This document shows, piece by piece, positions 9,095 to 15,670 of a DNA stretch of 44,059 bases. This DNA comes from Sphingomonadales bacterium (lineage in GTDB: Bacteria; Bacteroidota; Bacteroidia; UBA7662). Position numbers and translations under genes: made by a program. Location of the stretch: NCBI GenBank assembly GCA_016872215.1, contig VHAX01000017.1, positions 1 through 44,059 of the forward strand, written 5' to 3'. Position 1 is the stretch's first letter. Every line of letters begins with the position of its first letter. The notes below the pieces were generated by a model that saw only the letters and a list, made by a program, of their open reading frames with translations, had not been told where the DNA came from and ran no database searches.

Positions 9095-9102
9095 TAACTT
9101 TG
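9095..9102 (+). promoter_or_regulatory. -7 box of the padR-pspC operon
   Basis: TAACTTTG matches TAnnTTTG exactly. Only four bases (CCCC) separate it from the padR ATG at 9107, so transcription would begin at or next to the start codon, giving a leaderless mRNA. A TTTG at 9065-9068 lies inside the palindrome but is 26 nt away, longer than the usual -33 spacing. Confidence 0.6.
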
Positions 9103-9106
9103 CCCC

Positions 9107-9514
9107 ATGCAAAACGAGAATGAACAGGTACAAATGCGAAAGGGTGTGTTGGAGCTCTGCGTCCTCCGCATTTTATCGCATGGCGAGGCCTATACCTCAG
9201 ATTTGTCGGACCGCCTCAAACAGGCAGAGCTCCTGGTGGTGGAGGGCACACTTTATCCTCTCCTCACCCGCATGAAAAACGTCGGCTGGCTGGTCTACCG
9301 CTGGGCGGAGTCGAAAAACGGCCCGCCCCGCAAATACTACACGTTAACGGAGGAAGGGATCCGGCAGCTCCAATTGCTCGACCGCGAGTGGGAAACCTTC
9401 GTGGAAGCCGTACAATCCTTGAACCAATCCCTGCCGCCACAAGAATCTAAACCCGATCAAGCACAAGAATCCAAACCCGATCAAGCACAAGAATCCAAAC
9501 CCGATAAACCATGA
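9107..9514 (+). CDS. PadR-family transcriptional regulator
   Basis: A 135-residue winged-helix DNA-binding protein. The PadR domain occupies ~10-95: LELCVLRILSHGEAYTSDL, the recognition region GTLYPLLTRMKNVGWL, then a wing with GPPRKYYTLTEEG. The C-terminus is a short helix followed by an unusual tail of three near-identical octapeptides (QESKPDQA, QESKPDQA, QESKPDKP) encoded by 24-bp tandem repeats. The stop overlaps the next ATG (ATGA at 9511-9514), so it is translationally coupled to the PspC-domain gene, a pairing common in Bacteroidetes. It probably represses its own operon through the 9061-9081 palindrome. The inducer is unknown. Confidence 0.93.
   Translation: MQNENEQVQMRKGVLELCVLRILSHGEAYTSDLSDRLKQAELLVVEGTLYPLLTRMKNVGWLVYRWAESKNGPPRKYYTLTEEGIRQLQLLDREWETFVEAVQSLNQSLPPQESKPDQAQESKPDQAQESKPDKP
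9440..9511 (+). repeat. Three 24-bp tandem repeats in the padR 3' end
   Basis: Three in-frame copies (9440-9463, 9464-9487, 9488-9511) encode the octapeptide QESKPDQA. Copies 1 and 2 differ at one base and copy 3 diverges only at its end. Near-identity at the DNA level indicates recent slippage-type expansion. Confidence 0.9.
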
Positions 9515-11118
9515 AAAAAGCGACACAAATTAATTTGGGTGGACAGCTCATCCACATCGACGAAGATGCCTATGTGCGTTTAAAGGGGTACCTCGACGAG
9601 CTTCGTAATCACCTGCGTGATACCGAGGGATGCGATGAAATTCTCACCGACATCGAAATGCGGTTTGCCGAATTACTGATCGGTCGGCTCGGAAGCATGC
9701 GCAAGGTGGTGGAACTGGAAGATGTGGAATTGGTCATACGAGCCCTGGGGCATCCCAACGATTTCACTGCCGGGGAGGGGACAAACCCCGGCGCTTCGGC
9801 CCAGACGGTTGCGGGGGAATCATCCGCAAAGCGACGGTTATTTCGCGACGATGATGGCGTAGTGTTGGGCGGTGTGTGCATGGGCTTGTCGACCTACCTG
9901 CGAATAGACGTCGCCATCCTGCGGATCATTTTCGTTTTGCTCGTCCTGTTTACTGGATTCGGTGTGCTCTTGTATATTATTTTATGGATTTCAGTTCCTA
10001 AAGTGCGCAATACGGCCGACCGCTTGTCGATGCAGGGCCGGCCGGTTACCTTCAACAACATCCGTCAAACGGTGGAGGAGGAAGCGCGCGAGGTAGAACG
10101 TCGTTTCAACGATCCCGAAACCCGCAACCGAATGCGCAAAGGTCTTGAAGGAATATTCGTTGGAATTCGTGAGGTATTGGTTCGCCTTGCCCGGGTGGTG
10201 GGGGTTCTCTTGCTGACTGGGGTGTTTACCGCGGCGGCTCTGCTCGCCATAGCCCTTTGGTCGGGCGATTTTTGGATCAATGGCAGTGAAATTAACGTAA
10301 TACATGTGAATGGCCTGAACCTGATTCAGTGTGCCGATTGGATCTTGCCCCCCGACCTATCACCCACCCGGGTAAACTGGGCCGCGACCCTCATACTGCT
10401 GGCACCACTCCTGGTCTTGTTGTATGTGGGACTGCGCCTATTGGTGCGCTTGCCAGCCTATTTGGCCAGAGGAATCATGCTGATCTCGTTTTTCCTGTTT
10501 GTGGCGGGACTTATATTGTCGCTGCAAATCGGAATGCGTATGGCGTCGGAGTTTCGCACCGAGGGGATTGTGGCGCATACCGTAATGCTGCCGGATGAAC
10601 CCCAAAAATACCGCCTGGAACTTTATACATTGTCGTTCAATCCGGATCGCATGCTTCATTTCAACGCCGATGAGGAAGGCGGATCGCTCATTGCACGGGG
10701 CGACAGCATCTGCTATGATCACCTGGAGATCGAAATCCTGCCATCGGCCGATAGTATGACCCGATTGGAGTGGCTGGCCACGGCCCGGGGGCCTGGACAG
10801 CGTTTGGCACGCACCATGGCTGAACGGATCGGGTATGACATTAGGGTCGACAGCGTGGGCACCATTGCGTTGTGTGATGTGCTGAAATATCCGATGGCCG
10901 ATCGGTTCCGCGACCAGCATGTGCGCGTGATCCTTCATCTGCCATTGGGCCGATCGATTTATATCGATCCGGGGGTAGTCCCGTTTCTGGGGCCCCTTCC
11001 ACGCCCCGCGGGCAGCGACGAGCAGGAGGTGGGAGGCAAAACCTGGTATATGAGTCGCGAAGGGATGGTTTTGTCGCCCGAGAGCCGTGCCCACTCCGAT
11101 TCGAAGGCCCAAAGCTAG
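9511..11118 (+). CDS. PspC-domain envelope-stress membrane protein
   Basis: A 535-residue membrane protein. Residues ~1-95 form a soluble N-terminal region (DEDAYVRLKGYLDELRNHL, then GHPNDF) found in Bacteroidetes PspC proteins. A PspC domain follows at ~108-165 (RRLFRDDDGVVLGGVCMGLSTYL, then a hydrophobic helix). Three to four further transmembrane helices (~230-260, 290-315, 320-350) precede a C-terminal region that is probably extracytoplasmic. PspC proteins respond to membrane stress in proteobacteria; the role in Bacteroidetes is not established. The start is fixed by the ATGA overlap with padR, which very likely controls this gene. Confidence 0.9.
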   Translation: MKKATQINLGGQLIHIDEDAYVRLKGYLDELRNHLRDTEGCDEILTDIEMRFAELLIGRLGSMRKVVELEDVELVIRALGHPNDFTAGEGTNPGASAQTVAGESSAKRRLFRDDDGVVLGGVCMGLSTYLRIDVAILRIIFVLLVLFTGFGVLLYIILWISVPKVRNTADRLSMQGRPVTFNNIRQTVEEEAREVERRFNDPETRNRMRKGLEGIFVGIREVLVRLARVVGVLLLTGVFTAAALLAIALWSGDFWINGSEINVIHVNGLNLIQCADWILPPDLSPTRVNWAATLILLAPLLVLLYVGLRLLVRLPAYLARGIMLISFFLFVAGLILSLQIGMRMASEFRTEGIVAHTVMLPDEPQKYRLELYTLSFNPDRMLHFNADEEGGSLIARGDSICYDHLEIEILPSADSMTRLEWLATARGPGQRLARTMAERIGYDIRVDSVGTIALCDVLKYPMADRFRDQHVRVILHLPLGRSIYIDPGVVPFLGPLPRPAGSDEQEVGGKTWYMSREGMVLSPESRAHSDSKAQS

Positions 11119-11243
11119 CGTTCGGGAACGGAATACGGAGTCTGCCTGGTTCGAATCTCTGTAATCCGTGCATTGTCACCCTTATTTGGCTACTTTTACA
11201 TTTCTTTCAGTAACCTGACATCCAAACTATTTAATATCATTCT
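11119..11243. other. Short intergenic region ahead of the S46 peptidase
   Basis: 125 nt with no gene. No exact TAnnTTTG box is seen, so the S46 peptidase promoter cannot be placed. Confidence 0.3.
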
Positions 11244-13415
11244 ATGAAAGCCAGAGTTTACCTTCTGATTCTAACCTGGGTTCTGCCGTTTTTGCCCGTT
11301 CGGGCCGATGAGGGTATGTGGCTGCCCTTACAGATCCGCCGCATTCATGAAAAAATGGCTGGCAAAGGCCTGCAGTTGTCGGCCGAGGACCTCTATGAAA
11401 TCAATCGTTCCAGTGTTAAAGACGCGATTGTGCGACTGGGAAGTGGATTTTGTACGGCCGAGATTATTTCCGGTGAAGGCTTGCTCCTCACCAACCACCA
11501 CTGTGCCTTTGATATGATTCAAAACCACAGCGCAGTGGGCCGCGACTACCTAACCGATGGTTTCTGGGCCATGAAGCGTTCCGATGAATTGTCGAACCCG
11601 GGCATTACGGCCTCGATTCTGGATCGTATGGAGGACGTTACGGCGCGTATGAACGATTCCATCGCGGCCGATCCCAATACCCCGCGTCCGAAGGTCATAG
11701 AGCGCGTGGGCCGTCTGATCGCCCGGGAAATCACACAGGGCAACGCGGCCAAAACGGCCGATGTGCGCGCCATTTTCTATGGTAATCAGTTCATTCTCTC
11801 GGTCTACACCACCTATTCGGATGTTCGCCTCGTGGGGGCGCCTCCCAGCAGCATCGGGAAATTTGGTGGCGACACCGACAACTGGATGTGGCCCCGACAT
11901 ACGGGTGACTTCTCTCTCCTGCGCATCTACACCGGTGCCGATGGTCAGCCCGCACCCTACAATGAGCAGAATATACCCCTCAAACCCAGACATGTGCTGC
12001 CGGTGAGTACTTCCGGAGTGAAGGAAGATGATTTTGTGATGGTTTTTGGTTTTCCCGGCACCACCAACCGCTACCTGACGAGTGCTAATCTGGCCACTAA
12101 CATAGAGAACAACAACCAGCCCATCATCGATATGCTTGGTGCCCGCATGAAGGCATACAAGGAATCGATGGATTCCAGTCCCGAGATCCGCATTGCGCTG
12201 GCCTCGACCTATGCATCGGGCATGAACACATACAAATATTTCATCGGGCAGAATCTGGGACTCAAAAATGACGGGGTGGTTGAGCGCAAAGCCGATTATG
12301 AACAGAAGCTTGGGGCCTGGAGTGAACGGCTATCGGGACAGGATCGGGAGCGTTTCCAGGGAATTACCGATAAGATTGCCCGCGAAATGAAGACGTTTGG
12401 CCCTGTGAACCGCCGGTTTATGTACTTCCGCCTGGGTATGGTGAACCAGGCTGCCTACCGCATCAACGACCGCTTGCAGGGATTGAAGTCGGTACTGGAA
12501 GCCAACAAAGCCGGCTCGGATACGGTAAAGTCGGCCAGCGAGAAGATACGTATGTCGCTCGACGATCTCTACACGGAGTATTTTCCGGCTACCGAGCAAT
12601 CAGCGTTTGTGGCCGTGCTGGCGGCCTACCTGAAGGCAACCCCTGTAGCCGACCGCCCGGATTTTCTGGTGCAGGCATTGAAAGGGACAGGCCAATACGA
12701 CGAATCGGCCCAAATTTCCGCATTGGCGGCCAGTATGTTCTCCACTTCCCTGCTGACCGACCGTGACCGGATGGAGGCCTTTTTGAAAAAGCCCGGTCTC
12801 AAGGCTATGCAGAAGGATGTGGGCATTAATTTCTTTACCTCTGCGGCGCTTCATTATAACAAAACACTCCTTCCACCCCGCACGGAGTTGTTCCAGCGGA
12901 TCGAGGTATTGCGTAAGGATTTGATGTCGGCCATGATGGCGTTTGAATCGGAGCGTGTATTTGCGCCAGATGCAAATAGCACCCTGCGATTGACCTACGG
13001 AACGGTGCGCCCCTATGTGCCCCGCGATGCGGTCTTCTACAAGTATTTCACCACCCATGAGGGCATCCTGCAAAAGGAAGATCCTTCTAATGAGGAGTTT
13101 GTGGTTCCGGCACGCCTGAAGGAACTCCTCAAGGCCCGCGATTTTGGTCGATATGGCTCAAATGGTGTTCTGAATACCTGTTTTCTGTCCGATAACGACA
13201 TCACGGGTGGCAATTCCGGTAGTCCGGTCATCAACGGACGGGGTGAGCTGGTGGGACTGGCATTCGATGGCAACTGGGAGTCGATGACTGGCGACTTGTT
13301 GTTTAGTCCATCAATGCAGCGCACGATTTCGGTCGACATCCGCTACGTGTTGTTCATCATCGACAAATTCGCTGGTGCTGGGCACCTCGTTCAGGAGATG
13401 AAATTGGCGAATTGA
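11244..13415 (+). CDS. S46-family dipeptidyl peptidase, DPP7-like
   Basis: A 723-residue periplasmic serine exopeptidase that releases dipeptides from the N-terminus of oligopeptides, a nutritional route in proteolytic Bacteroidetes. It starts with a cleavable signal peptide ending ~PVRA at residue 21. The catalytic triad is visible as TNHHC (~84-88), Asp in RHTGDF (~222) and Ser in GGNSGSPV (~656). Just after the Ser the protein reads LAFDGNWE. In characterised members a Gly at this site marks DPP7 (hydrophobic P1) and an Arg marks DPP11 (Asp/Glu P1), so I infer DPP7-type specificity. Length and the C-terminal block (RTISVDIRYVLF) are normal for the family. Confidence 0.95.
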   Translation: MKARVYLLILTWVLPFLPVRADEGMWLPLQIRRIHEKMAGKGLQLSAEDLYEINRSSVKDAIVRLGSGFCTAEIISGEGLLLTNHHCAFDMIQNHSAVGRDYLTDGFWAMKRSDELSNPGITASILDRMEDVTARMNDSIAADPNTPRPKVIERVGRLIAREITQGNAAKTADVRAIFYGNQFILSVYTTYSDVRLVGAPPSSIGKFGGDTDNWMWPRHTGDFSLLRIYTGADGQPAPYNEQNIPLKPRHVLPVSTSGVKEDDFVMVFGFPGTTNRYLTSANLATNIENNNQPIIDMLGARMKAYKESMDSSPEIRIALASTYASGMNTYKYFIGQNLGLKNDGVVERKADYEQKLGAWSERLSGQDRERFQGITDKIAREMKTFGPVNRRFMYFRLGMVNQAAYRINDRLQGLKSVLEANKAGSDTVKSASEKIRMSLDDLYTEYFPATEQSAFVAVLAAYLKATPVADRPDFLVQALKGTGQYDESAQISALAASMFSTSLLTDRDRMEAFLKKPGLKAMQKDVGINFFTSAALHYNKTLLPPRTELFQRIEVLRKDLMSAMMAFESERVFAPDANSTLRLTYGTVRPYVPRDAVFYKYFTTHEGILQKEDPSNEEFVVPARLKELLKARDFGRYGSNGVLNTCFLSDNDITGGNSGSPVINGRGELVGLAFDGNWESMTGDLLFSPSMQRTISVDIRYVLFIIDKFAGAGHLVQEMKLAN

Positions 13416-13512
13416 CGCGGATGAATTAGGGTTCGCGATCGGGGGGTAGGTGAACTATTTGTATGATTCTTGCGTTTTTAAGTGCTTGTCCACCTTATCT
13501 CATACCTTACCT

Positions 13513-14055
13513 ATGTTCCGCACCATCCGCTATTTGTCAATCATTTTAATGCTCGTTGGGGCATCGTGCAGCCGCAACACCAAGCCAGGTGAAAAGTTCA
13601 ACGAGCCCTTCAGTGGTTCGAAATATATGAGCGATTTGCGGCACTGGCGCAGTACCGGCACCGGAAGCAGTTCAGACTTGGGCATTGCGAAGCAAAAGGC
13701 CCTGCTTGAGGCCCGTAAAAACCTGGCATCTGAGGTGCATACTCAGATGTTGGCGGTTTCCGAGCAGTTTCAGCGACAGCAGGAGGTGGGTGATCAGGAG
13801 ATTATGGGCAAAACCTTCCAGCAGTTGTACCGCGAGGTGCTCAACACCCAGCTGAACGATGCGGTGGCAGCCGACCAGAAGACGTTCACCAGACCCAATG
13901 GTCAATATGTGCACTATGTGGCCATGCAGGCCCACAAAAGGAGTCTCTACCGACACATGAAGCGCATGAACGAGGCGAGCCAGTCGCTTTCGGCCGAACA
14001 AAAGGAGCGTATCAACCGGATGATCGACGAGCGCATTGCGGAGGCGGAGGAGTAG
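13513..14055 (+). CDS. LPP20-family-like lipoprotein
   Basis: A 180-residue predicted lipoprotein. The ATG at 13513 gives a compact signal peptide (MFRTIRYLSIILMLVGASC) with a lipobox Cys at about residue 19; an upstream in-frame ATG at 13450 would add 21 residues that spoil it. The mature part has a short strand region (WRSTGTGSSSDLGIAKQKAL) followed by long Gln/Glu-rich helices (~60-180). The arrangement resembles LPP20/YcgF-like lipoproteins, but this is by pattern only. The function is unknown. smpB begins two nt after its stop, so they are probably cotranscribed. Confidence 0.75.
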   Translation: MFRTIRYLSIILMLVGASCSRNTKPGEKFNEPFSGSKYMSDLRHWRSTGTGSSSDLGIAKQKALLEARKNLASEVHTQMLAVSEQFQRQQEVGDQEIMGKTFQQLYREVLNTQLNDAVAADQKTFTRPNGQYVHYVAMQAHKRSLYRHMKRMNEASQSLSAEQKERINRMIDERIAEAEE

Positions 14056-14057
14056 TT

Positions 14058-14525
14058 ATGTCGAACAACGCTGTCCCCAACATCCCGCGGTTGTCGATCA
14101 GCAATCGAAAAGCGGGGTTTTCCTATGAATTGCTGCAGACGTTTGAAGCAGGCATTGTGCTCCTGGGTTCGGAGATCAAGAGTATCCGGCAGGGCAAGGT
14201 GAACATGGGCGATGCGTATTGTTTGTTTTTTGAAAGTGATTTGTGGGTGCGCAACCTGCACATAAGTGCCTATATGGAGGCGAGCTGGTTGAACCATGAG
14301 CCGATGCGTGACAAAAAACTTCTGCTCAAGCGGCACGAATTGCGCAAGCTCCGGCACCGCATGAAGGAGAAGGGATTTACGGTGGTGCCGACCCGCATGT
14401 TCATCTCCGAACGGGGGTTTGCCAAGCTGGAAATCGCACTGGCACGTGGCAAAAAGCAGCACGACAAGCGCGAGAGTATTAAAGACCGGGATGTGGAGCG
14501 CGATATGCGCCGCGATGCCGAGTAG
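14058..14525 (+). CDS. smpB: SsrA-binding protein SmpB
   Basis: A 155-residue protein that binds tmRNA and delivers it to stalled ribosomes for trans-translation. The OB-fold signatures are present: NRKAGFSYELLQTFEAGIVL, GSEIKSIRQGKVNMGDAYC (~38-56) and HISAYMEAS. The basic C-terminal tail (ARGKKQHDKRESIKDRD) inserts into the mRNA channel in known homologues. No tmRNA gene is present in this window. It follows the lipoprotein gene by two bases. Confidence 0.97.
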   Translation: MSNNAVPNIPRLSISNRKAGFSYELLQTFEAGIVLLGSEIKSIRQGKVNMGDAYCLFFESDLWVRNLHISAYMEASWLNHEPMRDKKLLLKRHELRKLRHRMKEKGFTVVPTRMFISERGFAKLEIALARGKKQHDKRESIKDRDVERDMRRDAE

Positions 14526-14668
14526 GGCGCGGAATCTTGGTGCCTCAGATCATCTGTTTGCCTTCTTGCATGCCGAAGGGGCTTTAAAAGGTTACAAAAG
14601 CTGTAAAAAGAGTATCGGAAATTTCGGCTGCAACGAATAACCTCATATTTGTTGAATATTTATGACAA

Positions 14669-14892
14669 ATGGGCTACTCCTACATTAGAAAGACAATTGT
14701 CCAAATTTCACCTGGAACAGCAGCGAGTTGATTCACTTGTTGAGCGAGGCCGGAAATCTACTGGGGCGCTTGTTGGGTAATACGGTGTATGTGGGATTTG
14801 AATTGCGTGAGGAAGCGGTACTTGAAATCTTATCCATGGATGTCATAAATCCGAGGGCTTGTCCCGCCAAAGGTCTTAGCGCAGGTCGATAA
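14669..14892 (+). pseudogene. Remnant of a Fic-family protein N-terminus (DUF4172-like)
   Basis: An open frame from 14698 reads CPNFTWNSSELIHLLSEA, then GRLLG, GFELREEAVLEILSMDVI. This closely follows the N-terminal DUF4172 region of Fic AMPylase-type proteins (typical pattern: WPNF.W....L..LL.....GRLLG....LGF.L..EA.L..L..DV). The expected beginning (MGYSYIRKT from ATG 14669) is one frame away, so there is a frameshift near 14695. Homology stops at about 14850, before any Fic HPFxxGNGR catalytic motif, and the frame runs out at 14892 inside the lolA 3' end. It looks like the 5' stub of a deleted gene. Assignment rests on remembered family pattern. Confidence 0.55.
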
Positions 14893-15547
14893 CCTCAAAC
14901 TGCGGGAACTGTGCCTTTTGGAATTGAAACCGTGTTTCGTTGATCGGGGTATTTGACTTGAAGTCGCGGATCACATAGGTCATGCGGCTCCCGTCTTTGT
15001 TCATCACCACGGCCTGAGTAAGCAGCGCTTTTGCAGGGTCCACCGATAATTTAATTTTAAAGTAGGGCTTTTTCTTATCTACGGGCACCAGATCAATGAT
15101 TTTGGAGGTAGCGGTGCTGCCTTCGGCTTGCATATAGGGCACAAATCCCTTTTCGTAGAGGGTGAAAACCGATGTGGGCGTGAGTTCATCGGGCGTCGGC
15201 TCATAATCGGAAACATTTACCTCCTTGGCGTCCTTCAAAACCACCCACAGGATCGAACCATTGGTCATGATGGTTTGCTGTTTCATATCGAGCCTGTACT
15301 TCTTCCCCTTAATCTCGAGTTTACCCCGTTGCTGTTCATTGATTTTCTGGGTGGGATGCTCTAATGTGAAAGAGAAATCGGCCGACATGGTACGAAACGA
15401 TTTATAATTTGCGTTCATGCGGCGCAGCAAATCACGTGCTTTGGCATCACCCTGCGCATGACCCGGGCTGGGGTAGACCAACGAAAGAATGAGGAATATA
15501 GAGAAAATGCCGGCGACGAATGGAGATGAAATAGGCGGGCGTGACAT
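14876..15547 (-). CDS. lolA: LolA-like outer-membrane lipoprotein carrier protein
   Basis: A periplasmic chaperone that carries lipoproteins from the LolCDE exporter to the outer membrane. The ATG at 15547 gives a clear signal peptide (hydrophobic VAGIFSIFLILSLVY, cleavage after ~GHAQ). The mature domain shows the LolA pattern: RMNANYKSFRTMSADFSFTL, then GKLEIKGKKYRLDM, GSILWVV and a terminal FQKAQFPQFEVIDLR. It has 223 residues, normal for the family. It lies downstream of ftsK on the same strand (123 nt gap), a common Bacteroidetes order. Its 3' end overlaps the Fic remnant on the opposite strand. Confidence 0.88.
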   Translation of the reverse strand: MSRPPISSPFVAGIFSIFLILSLVYPSPGHAQGDAKARDLLRRMNANYKSFRTMSADFSFTLEHPTQKINEQQRGKLEIKGKKYRLDMKQQTIMTNGSILWVVLKDAKEVNVSDYEPTPDELTPTSVFTLYEKGFVPYMQAEGSTATSKIIDLVPVDKKKPYFKIKLSVDPAKALLTQAVVMNKDGSRMTYVIRDFKSNTPINETRFQFQKAQFPQFEVIDLR

Positions 15548-15670
15548 AGACTGGGGTGCTTGGTGAAAAGTGGTGCGAAGGTACGTTTCCAAATCGAGAG
15601 TAACAAGAGGATGGGCCTCGAGCTGAAGCAGAACGACAAACCGGCGTAAAAGTGTGAAAATCCGTGGTAT

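Noticed and set aside
9061-9102. A standard -33 element paired with the padR -7 box
   Set aside because: The nearest TTTG is 26 nt away, outside the usual 19-21 nt spacing, and lies inside the palindrome. No good -33 element was found for most of the -7 boxes, so these promoter calls rest on the -7 box and its position.
11140-11180. A GGTTCGAATC string resembling a tRNA T loop
   Set aside because: The flanking bases do not pair into a T stem and no anticodon or acceptor arm can be found.
13450-13512. The upstream ATG of the LPP20-like gene
   Set aside because: It would place 21 polar and Cys-containing residues ahead of a well-formed lipoprotein signal peptide.
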